Positions 6,542 to 15,673 of a stretch of DNA of 52,313 nt are shown here, piece after piece. The DNA is taken from NCBI GenBank assembly GCA_944349855.1, contig CALVNS010000018.1, positions 1 to 52,313 on the forward strand, written 5' to 3'. A program made the position numbers and the translations under genes. Position 1 is the stretch's first letter. Every line of letters starts with the position of its first letter. The notes beneath the pieces were generated by a model, which worked only from the letters and a program-made list of their open reading frames with translations, did not search any database and was not told the DNA's origin. This DNA is from an uncultured Eubacteriales bacterium (GTDB lineage: Bacteria; Bacillota; Clostridia; Christensenellales; Aristaeellaceae).

Positions 6542-8844
6542 GGGGCAATATGCTGCGCAGGAAGCTGCTGCGCGATATGTGGCGCTCAAAGCTGCAGTTT
6601 GTGTCCATGCTGCTGCTGTGCGCGCTGGGCACGTGGGTGTTCACCGGCCTGGACGCGGCGTGGCGCATGCTCGATCGGACGATCGAGACGTACTACGAGG
6701 AGCAGAACCTGGCCGACTTCTGGGTGCAGCTGCCGGGCGCGGACCGCGAGGCGCTGCGGCGGCTGGAGCGGCTGCCGGGCGTGACGCGCGTGCAGATGCG
6801 CGTGAACGTCGAGATGGATACGGATTTGCCCAGCGAGGCGACGCTGCAGGTGCTCGGCTATGACGGCGAGGCGGCGATCAATACGCCGCTGCTGCGCGAG
6901 GGCGAAATGCTGGCGGAGCAGGATGGGCGCGGATTGCTGCTGGAGGAGCAGTTTGCGCGCGCCAACGGCATCGAGGTCGGGGATACGCTGCGCCTGCGGC
7001 TGGACGGCTTTGAGCAGGCGTTCACCGTGCGCGGGCTGGCGCTCAGCCCCGAATACCTGATCACGACGAAGGACGTGTCGCCCGATCCGCTGCACTACGG
7101 CTTTGCCGTGGCGAACATGGACGCGCTCTCGCCGCTGCCGGCGAGCGAGCTGCTGGTTGACCTCGCGCCGGATGCGGACGCGGACGCCGTGCGCGCGCGC
7201 ATCGAGGAGCTGTACCCCTACGCGCTGATCGTCGACCAGCAGGCGAACGCCTCGACGCAGCGCGCGCGCAATGATGTAGAGATCTTCCGCAAGCTGTCCT
7301 ACGTCTTTCCGCTGCTGGCGTTCGGCGTGTCCTCGCTGATCGTGCTGACGACCATCACCCGCCTGATCGACGGGCAGCGCACGCAGATGGGCACGCTGGG
7401 CGCGCTCGGCTATGGCGGCGGGCGCGTGGCGCGGCACTACCTGAACTATGCGTTCTATCCGTCGCTGGCCGGCGCGCTGCTGGGCCTGGGCGTGGGCCTG
7501 ATCACGCTGCCGGACATGCTGTGGGACATGGAGGCCGCGCACTTCGTCTTTCCCTACCGGCTGTGGGCGCCGGTCTCGACGGCGGCGTGGTGCGTGTGCG
7601 GGCTGTCCGTGGCGCTCAGCTGCGCGGTGTGCCTGCTGGCCTACCGCAAGGCCGCGCGCGAGGTCACGGCCGCGCTGCTGCGGCCCAAGCCGCCGCGGGT
7701 CGGTAGCCGCGTGCTGCTGGAGCGCTTCACCGGCCTGTGGAGGCGCCTGGGCTTCAACACGAAGATGGTCGTGCGCAATCTGTTTCGCAACAAGCTGCGC
7801 GCGGCGATGCTGCTGGTGGGCATCCTGTGCTGCAACATGCTGATCATCACGTCGCTGGGGCTGGAGGACTCGGTGCGCTTCTTCGTGGGCGCGTATTACG
7901 ACGGCACGATCCAGTACGACCTGCGCGCGAACCTGACGGATGAGGCCGGCACGGCGGAGTCGTACTATAGCCGGCTGGAGGCCGGGCGCGTGGAGGCGAT
8001 CATGGAAAAGACGGTCAGCCTGCGCGGCCCGCAGGAGGCGCGCACGACCACGCTGACGGTCGTGGAGCCCGACCAGCAGCTGCTGTACCTGGGCGAGGGG
8101 CGCACGTATACGCCCGTCTGCGCGCAGGGCGTGGCCGTCACGCAGAAGATGTGCCAGACGCTGGGCATCGGCGTGGGCGACGAGGTCGAGATCTGGCTGC
8201 CCGGCGACGACGAGCCCGTGCGCACGCAGGTGGCGCAGGTCGTGTATGTGAATGTCGGCCAGGGCGCGTACATGACCCGCACGCAGTGGGAGACGCTGGG
8301 CAAGGGCGCGTTTGAGCCCACGGCGCTGCTGCTGCAGGCGCCGTCTGTGGGCTGCGAGGCGAAGCTTGAGCAGATGGATGAGGTGGAGGCGATCAAGGAC
8401 CCGGACGTGCAGCACGAGCAGAACCTGAGCATCCTCAAATCGCTGACCGCCATCTTCAACCTGATGAGCGGCGCGGCGCTGGGGCTGGCGTTCGTCATCT
8501 GCTACAACATGGGCATCCTCAACTTCATGGAGCGCGAGCGCGAGTACGCGACACTCAAGGTGCTGGGCTACCATCAGCGGGAGATCAAGCGCCTGATGGT
8601 TCGCGAGAACAACTGGATTACGGCGTTGGGCGTGCTGCTGGGCGTGGGGCCCGGCATCTGGCTGACGGATGTGATCATGCGCTCGGTCGAGTCCGAACAG
8701 ATGGTGTATGGCGTGCACGTGGAGCTGCAATCCATCCTCATTGCCAGCGTGGTGACGTTCGCGTTTTCGCGCTTCGTGCAGTGGCTGCTCACGCGCAACG
8801 TGCGCAAGATCGACATGGTGACCTCTCTCAAGAGCGTCGAATGA
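6535..8844 (+). CDS. FtsX-type ABC transporter permease
   Basis: This 769-residue permease has an N-terminal membrane segment (about residues 16-38), a large extracytoplasmic MacB-PCD-like domain, and two FtsX blocks: one around residues 255-370 (VFPLLAFGVSSLIVLTTITRLIDGQRTQ-type helices) and one at the C-terminus (about 635-760). A second N-terminal-like anchor (FNTKMVVRNLFRNKLRAAML) precedes the second half, showing the internal duplication typical of fused permeases. With the preceding ATPase and following adaptor it forms a mechanotransmission or efflux complex. The ATG at 6535 overlaps the upstream stop; 6550 is an alternative start. Confidence 0.9.
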   Translation: MVRGNMLRRKLLRDMWRSKLQFVSMLLLCALGTWVFTGLDAAWRMLDRTIETYYEEQNLADFWVQLPGADREALRRLERLPGVTRVQMRVNVEMDTDLPSEATLQVLGYDGEAAINTPLLREGEMLAEQDGRGLLLEEQFARANGIEVGDTLRLRLDGFEQAFTVRGLALSPEYLITTKDVSPDPLHYGFAVANMDALSPLPASELLVDLAPDADADAVRARIEELYPYALIVDQQANASTQRARNDVEIFRKLSYVFPLLAFGVSSLIVLTTITRLIDGQRTQMGTLGALGYGGGRVARHYLNYAFYPSLAGALLGLGVGLITLPDMLWDMEAAHFVFPYRLWAPVSTAAWCVCGLSVALSCAVCLLAYRKAAREVTAALLRPKPPRVGSRVLLERFTGLWRRLGFNTKMVVRNLFRNKLRAAMLLVGILCCNMLIITSLGLEDSVRFFVGAYYDGTIQYDLRANLTDEAGTAESYYSRLEAGRVEAIMEKTVSLRGPQEARTTTLTVVEPDQQLLYLGEGRTYTPVCAQGVAVTQKMCQTLGIGVGDEVEIWLPGDDEPVRTQVAQVVYVNVGQGAYMTRTQWETLGKGAFEPTALLLQAPSVGCEAKLEQMDEVEAIKDPDVQHEQNLSILKSLTAIFNLMSGAALGLAFVICYNMGILNFMEREREYATLKVLGYHQREIKRLMVRENNWITALGVLLGVGPGIWLTDVIMRSVESEQMVYGVHVELQSILIASVVTFAFSRFVQWLLTRNVRKIDMVTSLKSVE

Positions 8845-8866
8845 CGCAAAGAAAGGAATGTGAACG

Positions 8867-9937
8867 ATGCGAAAGATCCTCTCCCTGCTGCTGTGCCTGC
8901 CGCTGGCGCTGCTTTGCGCGCCGGCGCTGGCGCAAGATCTGGAAGATCTGGGCGCGATGGACACCGCCACCGGCGCGGTCGAGGCCGCGCGCACGGTGGA
9001 TGTGACGGCGCCGTTCTCGGGCGTGCTGCTGCCCTTTGACGTGGAGGCGGGCGACCGGGTCGAGGCCGGCGAGGCGCTGCTGTGCATGGACACGACGAAG
9101 GTGTACGCGCCCTTTGACGGCACGCTCAGCGCGGTGTTCGCCGGCGAGGGCGACGACGCCGATGCGTTTACGGCGCGCTACGGCGGCCTGGCGTCGCTGG
9201 AGCCGGCCGAGCGGCTGACGCTGGACTGCACCGCCTACGGCGCCTATGACGACGCGGAGCACAAGATCGTGCACGTGGGCGAGACGCTGTATTATAAGAA
9301 CGCGACGGGCGACAAGGTGACGGGCACGGGCCGCGTCGTCGCCGTGACGGCGGAGGGCTTTCAGGTGGAGGTGCTCACCGGCGAGCCGGAGGTCGGCCAG
9401 CGGGTCGACCTGTACCGCGACGCGGATCATGAAAGCGATGAGCGCGTTGGCCGCGGCGCGTGCCGGGCCGCTACGGCAATCTCCATCGCGGGCACGGGCC
9501 GCGTGCTGCGCGTGCACGCGCAGGAGGGCGCGTTTGTGCGGGCGGGCGACCTGCTCTTTGAGCTCGTCGGCGCAGACGCTGCGCCGCAGGGGCTGAGCGA
9601 TACGCTGTGCGCGCCCGAGGCGGGCGTGGTGACGGCGGTTTCGGTCGCGGATGGACAGCAGGTATACAAGGGGCAGGTGTTGCTCACGCTCGCCGACGAG
9701 GACAGCCTGCGCGTCACGGCGGAGGTGGACGAGATGGACCTGGGCGCGATCGCCGTGGGCGACCGCCTGCCCGTGGTGTTTGACCGGTATCCGGACACGG
9801 TGTACGAGGGGAGCGTGACGTCGATCTCTGCGCAGGGCGTCGTGCGCCAGAATGCCAGCTATTATACCGTCAAGCTGGACGTCGATGCGCCGGGCCTGCT
9901 GCTGGGCATGAGCGCGACGGTCTACCTGCCGCGCTGA
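8867..9937 (+). CDS. HlyD/MacA-type efflux adaptor, secreted
   Basis: The protein has 356 residues. A signal peptide (about 1-23, ending APALA) is followed by paired biotinyl-lipoyl-like segments: VTAPFSGVLLPFDVEAGDRVEAGEALLCMD and, after a divergent middle, LCAPEAGVVTAVSVADGQQVYKGQVLLTL. A beta-barrel domain comes last (LRVTAEVDEMDLGAI to YTVKLDVD). This is the fold of membrane-fusion proteins of MacAB-like exporters. The hairpin coiled coil of Gram-negative MacA is largely missing, as in many Gram-positive versions. It starts 22 bases after the permease with AAAGGAATG upstream and belongs to the same operon. No good lipobox is seen. Confidence 0.85.
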   Translation: MRKILSLLLCLPLALLCAPALAQDLEDLGAMDTATGAVEAARTVDVTAPFSGVLLPFDVEAGDRVEAGEALLCMDTTKVYAPFDGTLSAVFAGEGDDADAFTARYGGLASLEPAERLTLDCTAYGAYDDAEHKIVHVGETLYYKNATGDKVTGTGRVVAVTAEGFQVEVLTGEPEVGQRVDLYRDADHESDERVGRGACRAATAISIAGTGRVLRVHAQEGAFVRAGDLLFELVGADAAPQGLSDTLCAPEAGVVTAVSVADGQQVYKGQVLLTLADEDSLRVTAEVDEMDLGAIAVGDRLPVVFDRYPDTVYEGSVTSISAQGVVRQNASYYTVKLDVDAPGLLLGMSATVYLPR

Positions 9938-9973
9938 GGCGCGGGCCCGCAGGCGTGTGAAGGAGGGGGAACC

Positions 9974-10561
9974 ATGGCCGCGGCATTCAACGAACAGGAG
10001 CGCGAGGCGATCGTGCGACGGCTGAGGGACGCCGCCCGACGCTGTGCGGCGACGATCGGCATGCGCAAGACGACGCTGGAGCAGCTCGCGCGGGAGGCAG
10101 GCATCTCCAAGAGCGCGTTTTACCGGTTCTATGACAGCAAGGAGCGGCTCTTTCTGGACATCCTGGAGGAGTGGCACACGGCGATCTACGGCAGCGCGGC
10201 GGCGGTGCTGGAGGCGCGCGCGGCCCTGCCGCTGCGAACGCGCGTCGCACAGGCGATCCTGGAGGCGGCGCGCGTGATGAGCGAGGGCGACACGATGGCG
10301 CTGTTCGCGCAGGACCTGCCCGCGATGCTGCGCCGCCTGCCGCCGGAGGTCGTGCGCGCGCACTATGACAGCGACGACCAGCACATCGAGCGGCTCATCG
10401 ACCGCGCGGGCGTGCGGCTGCGCGTGTCCAGGGAGACGGCCTGCGCGATCATCCGCATCCTGTTCATGAGCCTGTTTCAGCGCGCCGAGGTCGGCGCGCA
10501 CTACCAGCAGGCGCTGGAGGCGCTGGTCTACAGCGCGTGCGAGCAGATCATCGCGGAATGA
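9974..10561 (+). CDS. TetR/AcrR family transcriptional regulator
   Basis: This 195-residue protein has an N-terminal TetR helix-turn-helix at about residues 33-62 (TTLEQLAREAGISKSAFYRF), followed by an all-helical ligand-binding domain without recognisable specificity. It lies 36 bases after the adaptor gene, preceded by GGAGGGGG, and so is cotranscribed with the efflux system. A regulator at the end of the operon it controls would give feedback induction by the exported compound; this is inferred from position. The operator is probably near 5753-5815. Confidence 0.92.
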   Translation: MAAAFNEQEREAIVRRLRDAARRCAATIGMRKTTLEQLAREAGISKSAFYRFYDSKERLFLDILEEWHTAIYGSAAAVLEARAALPLRTRVAQAILEAARVMSEGDTMALFAQDLPAMLRRLPPEVVRAHYDSDDQHIERLIDRAGVRLRVSRETACAIIRILFMSLFQRAEVGAHYQQALEALVYSACEQIIAE

Positions 10562-10600
10562 AAAAAAGCGGCCCCGCAGGGCATTGCCCTGCGGGGCCGC
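10561..10600 (-). terminator. Strong terminator between convergent tetR and methyltransferase
   Basis: A perfect 15-bp stem GCGGCCCCGCAGGGC / GCCCTGCGGGGCCGC (10568-10600) with a 3-base loop. The T run is on the minus strand (complement of 10561-10567), so it ends the leftward methyltransferase gene; it overlaps the end of the TetR gene and may work both ways. Confidence 0.85.
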
Positions 10601-10604
10601 CGCA

Positions 10605-11303
10605 TCAGCGCACCGCGCGGATCATCGGCGTGTGGTCGTCTTCGGGCAGATAGCCCACCAGCTCCACGCGCGCAAAGCCCGCGTCCCGCATCGCCTGCAT
10701 CTCGTGCTCGAGCGTGAGCGGCGTGTCGAAGTGAACGAACACATCCGGCGCAATGCCGTCGCGCGCACGCCGCCGCGCGCACTCCGCAAAGAGCAGATCT
10801 TCGATCTGCTGCGTCTTGGCCTCATAGTCGCACTGCAGGTACACCCCGCCCGGGCGCAGGCTGTCGCGGATCTTGGCAAAGAGCCGCGCCTTCTGTGCGG
10901 CGGGGAAGTGGTGCAGCGTCTCAAAGGAGACGGCCGCGTCAAAGCAGCTGTCGCCGAACGGCTGCGCGAAGTAGTCCGCCTGCCACAGCGTCAGCGCCCG
11001 GTCCGGATGCTTGCGCCGCAGCGCGGCGAGCATCTCGCCGGACAGGTCCACGCCCGTCACGCGCAGCGCGGGAAAGCGCGCGAAGATCTCGTCCAGCTCC
11101 AGCCCCGTGCCGCAGCCGACGTCCAGCAGCGTCTCGATGCCGTCGGGCAGCAGCGCCGCCATCCACGCATAGTGCGCGCGCCAGGGGGACATGTGCGCCT
11201 CATAATCGCCGATGCGCGCGTCGAAGAACGCGCCCATCGCCTCCAGCGGCTCGTCCCGTGTCTGCGCCAGCCAGTCCTGCAATGCGCGAAATCCGTCGTC
11301 CAT
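10605..11303 (-). CDS. Class I SAM-dependent methyltransferase
   Basis: A 232-residue methyltransferase with motif I DVGCGTG at 61-67, an acidic motif II ending (VTGVDLSGEM) and a post-I/IV region (FDAAVSFETLHHF). The fold is that of small-molecule methyltransferases; the acceptor is unknown. The ATG at 11303 has GCGGAGGCGG about 8 bases upstream, and a consensus promoter lies just beyond it, so the longer frame starting near 11420 is not used. It is divergent from the GNAT gene and convergent with tetR. Confidence 0.85.
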   Translation of the reverse strand: MDDGFRALQDWLAQTRDEPLEAMGAFFDARIGDYEAHMSPWRAHYAWMAALLPDGIETLLDVGCGTGLELDEIFARFPALRVTGVDLSGEMLAALRRKHPDRALTLWQADYFAQPFGDSCFDAAVSFETLHHFPAAQKARLFAKIRDSLRPGGVYLQCDYEAKTQQIEDLLFAECARRRARDGIAPDVFVHFDTPLTLEHEMQAMRDAGFARVELVGYLPEDDHTPMIRAVR

Positions 11304-11334
11304 GGATACCGCCTCCGCATGATTCAATGCCTTT

Positions 11335-11363
11335 ATGATACGTGCCGCGCGCGACTGTGTCAA
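11335..11363 (-). promoter_or_regulatory. Promoter of the methyltransferase gene
   Basis: On the minus strand TTGACA (11363-11358), 17-base spacer, TATCAT (11340-11335). Confidence 0.75.
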
Positions 11364-11395
11364 GCCAAAAAGGAGATGCGCGGGCGGCCGAAGCG

Positions 11396-11404
11396 TGCTA
11401 TAAT
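11396..11404 (+). promoter_or_regulatory. Extended -10 promoter of the GNAT gene
   Basis: TGCTATAAT: a perfect -10 (11399-11404) with the TG extension. No good -35 box is visible at the expected distance. Confidence 0.6.
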
Positions 11405-11437
11405 GGCCGGGATACCACAAAAGGGAGAGGAAGCCGC

Positions 11438-11923
11438 TTGGAGATCCGAAAGGCCAATGCGCAAGATCTGCAGACCATCCTGGACATCTATGCCCATGCC
11501 CGCCGGTTCATGGCTGAGCATGGCAACCCCACGCAGTGGGGAAGCGACCGGCCCCCGCGGTCGCAGACCGAGGACGACATCCGCCGCGGCAGGCTGTACG
11601 TCTGCGAGGCGGAGGGGCGCATCGCGTGCGTCTTTTACTTCGCGCAGGAGGAGGACCCGACCTATCGCGTGATCGAGGACGGCGCGTGGCTGGCGGACGG
11701 GCCCTATGGCGTCGTGCACCGCATCGCCTCCGCGCCGGGCACGCGGGGCGCGGCGACGTACTGTCTGAATTGGGCGTTCGCACGCTGCGGCAACCTGCGC
11801 ATCGACACGCACGCGGACAACGCGCCCATGCAGGGGCTGCTGCGCAAGCTGGGCTTTGCACGCTGCGGGCGGATCTACATCGCCGACGGCTCGCCGCGCG
11901 AGGCGTTCCAGAAGGCGCGCTGA
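11438..11923 (+). CDS. GNAT family N-acetyltransferase
   Basis: The protein has 161 residues and starts at a TTG (11438), which is supported by GGGAGAGG 7 bases upstream and by the -10 element 34 bases earlier. The GNAT core is visible as IRKANAQDLQTILDIY at the N-terminus, the acetyl-CoA-binding area around VHRIASAPGTRGAATYCLNW and the closing DNAPMQGLLRKLGFARCG. The pyrophosphate-binding RGxGA loop is degenerate (PGTRGAA). The acceptor is unknown. It is monocistronic and followed by a strong terminator. Confidence 0.82.
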   Translation: MEIRKANAQDLQTILDIYAHARRFMAEHGNPTQWGSDRPPRSQTEDDIRRGRLYVCEAEGRIACVFYFAQEEDPTYRVIEDGAWLADGPYGVVHRIASAPGTRGAATYCLNWAFARCGNLRIDTHADNAPMQGLLRKLGFARCGRIYIADGSPREAFQKAR

Positions 11924-11935
11924 GCGGGAGCGCAA

Positions 11936-11969
11936 AGCGGCCGCGTCCAACCGGACGCGGCCGCTTTTT
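11936..11969 (+). terminator. Bidirectional terminator between GNAT and ferredoxin genes
   Basis: AGCGGCCGCGTCC pairs with GGACGCGGCCGCT around AACC and runs into TTTTT; it lies between convergent genes. Confidence 0.88.
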
Positions 11970-11971
11970 CG

Positions 11972-12217
11972 TCATACCGCCTTGGGCTGAATCTCGCGCT
12001 CGAAGAAGTCGCGGACCGTCTCCGGCGTCACGGAGAAGAACTGATCGTCCACCGTGACGCACACGCCCTTTTCGCAGGTGCCCATGCAGAACTTGCCCGC
12101 CAGATCCACCTTGTCCTTGAGCTGCGCCTGCGCGATCAGGTGTTGCAGGCGCTCGACCACCCGGCCGGAGCCCTTCGTGTGGCAGCAGCTGCCGATACAG
12201 ACCGTCACTTTGACCAT
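11972..12217 (-). CDS. Thioredoxin-fold [2Fe-2S] ferredoxin (NuoE-like)
   Basis: An 81-residue protein with the cysteine pattern C7-x4-C12 and C44-x3-C48, characteristic of the thioredoxin-like [2Fe-2S] ferredoxins related to NuoE and HydA-associated subunits. It starts at 12217 behind AAGGAGGT and is the last gene of the adhE operon, 14 bases after the kinase-like gene. In an operon with a bifunctional alcohol dehydrogenase it may carry electrons between NADH and a partner enzyme, but no partner is encoded nearby. A single-domain form such as this could also be a sensor or cluster carrier. Confidence 0.85.
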   Translation of the reverse strand: MVKVTVCIGSCCHTKGSGRVVERLQHLIAQAQLKDKVDLAGKFCMGTCEKGVCVTVDDQFFSVTPETVRDFFEREIQPKAV

Positions 12218-12231
12218 TGCCGCAGACCTCC

Positions 12232-12984
12232 TTACTCGTAGTCGACCACGTTCACCCAGTGGGCGAGGAACTCGCGCTCCTCGGGCTTGCCCTTGACCGT
12301 CTGCGACGCCGCGACGATCGGGATCCACTTTTGCACGTACTGCTTGGCCGTGTCGCTCTTCTTGCAGAACAGGTTCAGATACGTCTCCGCGCCCTGGATG
12401 TCGCCGGCCAGCCAGAACAGCAGGTAGGTGCGCGCCGCGTCGGCGCTGGCGTTGCCCTGCGTGGCGTGCGACCAGTCCAGGATGCAGGGCGTGCCGTCGG
12501 GCTGGATGATGACGTTGCTGGGGTTGAAGTCGCCGTGGCAGAGCTTGTTGTGGTCGGGCATGCCGGCCAGGCGCGTGTGCAGCTCGTAGCGCGTGGTCGC
12601 GTCAAAGGTCGTGGAGGAGATCTTGCGGTGCATCTTCTCCTTGAGCTTGTTGAGCAGCGCGGGCGCCTTCTGCGCGTGCATGCTCAGCTGGATGTCGACC
12701 AGCTGCTCCAGGTAGGCGTCCTTCTTTTCGGGGTGCTCCTCCATCAGCTGCGCGAGCGTCTTGCCCTCGATGAACTCGGTGACGATCGCCCACCTGCCGT
12801 CGACCTTCGTCACCTCCAGCACCTTGGGGATGCACAGGTCCGTCTCCTCCACGCGCGCCTGGTTGAGCGCCTCGTTGAGCACATCGGTCTTGAGGTAGTC
12901 CTCGCTGAAGACCTTGATGGCGGTATCGCCGTCGCGGTAGACGGTCTTGGTGGTGCGCACCGCGATGATCTTGTCCAGGTTCAT
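12232..12984 (-). CDS. Aminoglycoside-phosphotransferase-fold kinase
   Basis: This 250-residue protein has the APH/choline kinase fold: an N-terminal lobe with the IAVRTTKTVYRDGD strand pair and AIKVF lysine, a hinge at VTEFIEGKTL, the catalytic loop HGDFNPSN (150-157) and the metal-binding DW (170-171). It resembles a Firmicutes/Fibrobacter group annotated as phosphotransferase of unknown substrate. Antibiotic resistance is not implied. The start at 12984 lies 15 bases after adhE, so it is cotranscribed with it. Why a small-molecule kinase should accompany an ethanol-forming enzyme is unexplained. Confidence 0.85.
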   Translation of the reverse strand: MNLDKIIAVRTTKTVYRDGDTAIKVFSEDYLKTDVLNEALNQARVEETDLCIPKVLEVTKVDGRWAIVTEFIEGKTLAQLMEEHPEKKDAYLEQLVDIQLSMHAQKAPALLNKLKEKMHRKISSTTFDATTRYELHTRLAGMPDHNKLCHGDFNPSNVIIQPDGTPCILDWSHATQGNASADAARTYLLFWLAGDIQGAETYLNLFCKKSDTAKQYVQKWIPIVAASQTVKGKPEEREFLAHWVNVVDYE

Positions 12985-12999
12985 GATTCTGCCCCCTTC

Positions 13000-15600
13000 T
13001 CAGCGGCCATAGTAGGCGTTCAGGTACATCTGCTTGATCTCGCTCATCAGCGGATAGCGCGGGTTCGCGCCCGTGCACTGGTCGTCGAAGGCCTGCTCGA
13101 CCATGTCGTCCAGGCGGTCGAGGAAGTCCTTCTCGTCGACGCCGTAGTCGCGGATGGTCTTGCGGATGCCCACGCGCTCCTTGAGCTCGTCGATGCGGGC
13201 GATCAGGTTTTCAAGCTTCTCCTCGTCGCTGGCGCCGCCGATGCCCAGCGCGTCGGCCACCTCGGCGTAGCGCGCAAGCGTGTGCGGATGGTCGTACTGC
13301 GGGAAGGTGCCCATCTTGGCGGGAACCTCTGCGGCGTTGAAGCGCAGCACCTCGTCGATCATCAGCGCGTTGGCCACGCCGTGCGGCAGGTGGTGGAACG
13401 CGCCCAGCTTGTGCGCCATGGAGTGGCACACGCCCAGGAACGCGTTGGCGAACGCCATGCCGGCCATGGTGGCGGCGTTGGCCATCTTCTCGCGGGCGAC
13501 GGGGTCGTTGGGCCCGTTGTCGTATGCGCGGGGCAGGTATTTGAAGATCATCTGCATCGAGCGCAGCGCCAGGCCGTCGGTGTAGTCCGTGGCCAGCATC
13601 GCGGCGTAGGCCTCCAGGTCGTGCGTCAGCGCGTCGATGCCCGAGGCGCTGGTCAGGCCCTTGGGCGCGTTCATCATCATGTCCGCATCGACGATGGCCA
13701 TGTTGGGCATCAGCTCATAGTCGGCCAGCGGATACTTGACGCCCGTCTTCTCGTCGGTGATGACTGCAAAGGGCGTCACCTCGCTGCCCGTGCCGGCGGA
13801 GGTGGGCACGGCGATGAAGTAGGCCTTTTCGCCCATCTTGGGGAAGGTGTACACGCGCTTGCGGATGTCGACAAAGCGCATGGCCATGTCCATGAAGTCC
13901 GCGTCGGGATGCTCGTAGAGCACCCACATGATCTTGGCCGCGTCCATGGCGCTGCCGCCGCCCACGGCGATGATCACGTCGGGCTTGAAGGAGGCCATCT
14001 GCTTGGCGCCCTCGATGGCGCAGGCCAGGGACGGGTCGGGCGCCACGTCGTAGAACGTCGCGTGCACGATGCCCATCTCGTCCAGCTTGTCGGTGATGGG
14101 CTTGGTATAGCCGTTGTTGAACAGGAAGCTGTCCGTCACCACGAAGGCGCGGCGCTTGCCCAGCACGTCCTTCAGCTCGCTGAGCGCCACCGGCAGGCAG
14201 CCCTTCTTGATGTACACCTTCTGCGGCGCGCGGAACCACAGCATGTTCTCTCTCCTCTCCGCGACGGTCTTGATGTTGAGCAGATGCTTCACGCCGACGT
14301 TTTCGGAGACGGAGTTGCCGCCCCAGGAGCCGCAGCCCAGGGTGAGGGAGGGCGCGAGCTTGAAGTTGTACAGGTCGCCGATGCCGCCCTGCGAGGAGGG
14401 GGTGTTGACCAGGATGCGGCAGGTCTTCATGCGCGCGGCGTGGCGGGCGATCTTGTCCTTCTCGGTGACGGCGTTGACGTACAGCGAGGAGGTGTGGCCG
14501 TAGCCGCCGTCGGCGACGAGGCGCTCGGCCTTGGAGAGGGCCTCCTCAAAGTCCGCGGCGCGGTACATCGCCAGCACGGGCGAGAGCTTTTCGTGGGCGA
14601 ATTCCTCGCTCAGCTCCACGCTCTCGACCTCGCCGATGAGAATCTTCGTGCCGGCCGGCACGCTCACGCCGGACAGCTGCGCGATGCGCTCGGCGCTCTG
14701 GCCGACGATGCGCGCGTTGAGCGAGCCGTTGATGATGATCGTGCGGCGCACGCAGTCGGTCTCCTCGGGGCTGAGGAAGTAGCAGCCGCGGCGGCTGAAC
14801 TCGGCTTTCACCGCGTCGTAGACGGGGTCGAGCACGATGACGCTCTGCTCGCTGGCGCAGATCATGCCGTTGTCAAAGGTCTTGGAGTGGATGATCGAGT
14901 TGACGGCCAGCAGGATGTCGGCGCTCTCGTCGATGATGGCGGGGGTGTTGCCGGCGCCCACGCCCAGCGCGGGCTTGCCGGAGGAGTATGCCGCGCGCAC
15001 CATGCCGGGGCCGCCGGTGGCGAGGATGATGTCGGCCTCCTTCATGGCCATGTTGGTCAGCTCCAGCGAGGGCACGTCGATCCAGGCGATGATGCCCTCG
15101 GGCGCGCCGGCGGCGACGGCCGCGTCCAGCACGCACTTGGCGGCCGCGATGGTGCAGCCCTTGGCGCGCGGGTGCGGGCTGATGACGATGCCGTTGCGCG
15201 TCTTGAGCGCCAGCAGCGTCTTGAAGATCGCCGTGGAGGTCGGGTTGGTCGTGGGGATGACCGCGGCGATGACACCGATGGGCTCGGCGATCTTCCGGAT
15301 GCCGTAGGCCGCATCCTCCTCCACGACGCCGCAGGTCCTGGTGTGCTTGTAGGCGTTGTAGATGTATTCGGCGGCGTAGTGGTTCTTGATGACCTTGTCC
15401 TCCACCACGCCCATGCCGGTCTCGGCGACGGCCATCTTGGCCAGCGGGATGCGGGCCTTGTTGGCGGCCACGGCCGCCGCCTGGAAGATGCGGTCCACCT
15501 GCTCCTGCGTATAGGTGGCAAAGCGCTGCTGCGCCTCGCGCACGCGCGCGAGCGCCGCCTCAAACGTCTCGACGCTGTCGACGATCTGCGTTTCGCTCAT
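13000..15600 (-). CDS. adhE: Bifunctional acetaldehyde-CoA/alcohol dehydrogenase
   Basis: The 866-residue AdhE reduces acetyl-CoA to acetaldehyde and then ethanol with two NADH, regenerating NAD during fermentation. The N-terminal aldehyde dehydrogenase half (1 to about 440) has the catalytic Cys248 in NGMICASEQS, close to the usual position. The C-terminal iron-dependent alcohol dehydrogenase half has GGGSAMDAAK and the metal-binding histidines in CHSMAHKLGAFHHLPHG. Such proteins form long filaments called spirosomes. The ATG at 15600 has AAGGAG 8 bases upstream. It heads the adhE-kinase-ferredoxin operon, and its promoter overlaps a Rex-like palindrome, so NADH/NAD control is likely. Confidence 0.97.
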   Translation of the reverse strand: MSETQIVDSVETFEAALARVREAQQRFATYTQEQVDRIFQAAAVAANKARIPLAKMAVAETGMGVVEDKVIKNHYAAEYIYNAYKHTRTCGVVEEDAAYGIRKIAEPIGVIAAVIPTTNPTSTAIFKTLLALKTRNGIVISPHPRAKGCTIAAAKCVLDAAVAAGAPEGIIAWIDVPSLELTNMAMKEADIILATGGPGMVRAAYSSGKPALGVGAGNTPAIIDESADILLAVNSIIHSKTFDNGMICASEQSVIVLDPVYDAVKAEFSRRGCYFLSPEETDCVRRTIIINGSLNARIVGQSAERIAQLSGVSVPAGTKILIGEVESVELSEEFAHEKLSPVLAMYRAADFEEALSKAERLVADGGYGHTSSLYVNAVTEKDKIARHAARMKTCRILVNTPSSQGGIGDLYNFKLAPSLTLGCGSWGGNSVSENVGVKHLLNIKTVAERRENMLWFRAPQKVYIKKGCLPVALSELKDVLGKRRAFVVTDSFLFNNGYTKPITDKLDEMGIVHATFYDVAPDPSLACAIEGAKQMASFKPDVIIAVGGGSAMDAAKIMWVLYEHPDADFMDMAMRFVDIRKRVYTFPKMGEKAYFIAVPTSAGTGSEVTPFAVITDEKTGVKYPLADYELMPNMAIVDADMMMNAPKGLTSASGIDALTHDLEAYAAMLATDYTDGLALRSMQMIFKYLPRAYDNGPNDPVAREKMANAATMAGMAFANAFLGVCHSMAHKLGAFHHLPHGVANALMIDEVLRFNAAEVPAKMGTFPQYDHPHTLARYAEVADALGIGGASDEEKLENLIARIDELKERVGIRKTIRDYGVDEKDFLDRLDDMVEQAFDDQCTGANPRYPLMSEIKQMYLNAYYGR

Positions 15601-15673
15601 ATCAGATGCTCCTTTTTGTCTGCGGCACAAGGCCGGGGCGGTCGGTGAGCTTCCCGGGGCACTTGCTCCGGGA

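Noticed and set aside
12232-12984. Aminoglycoside resistance gene
   Set aside because: The fold matches the phosphotransferase superfamily only; the location in the adhE operon and lack of resistance-type signature argue against it.
12217-15648. Very long rightward open frame (1143 codons) opposite adhE
   Set aside because: It mirrors the strongly GC-rich third positions of adhE and its operon on the other strand; it lacks family motifs and a ribosome site, while adhE is unmistakable.
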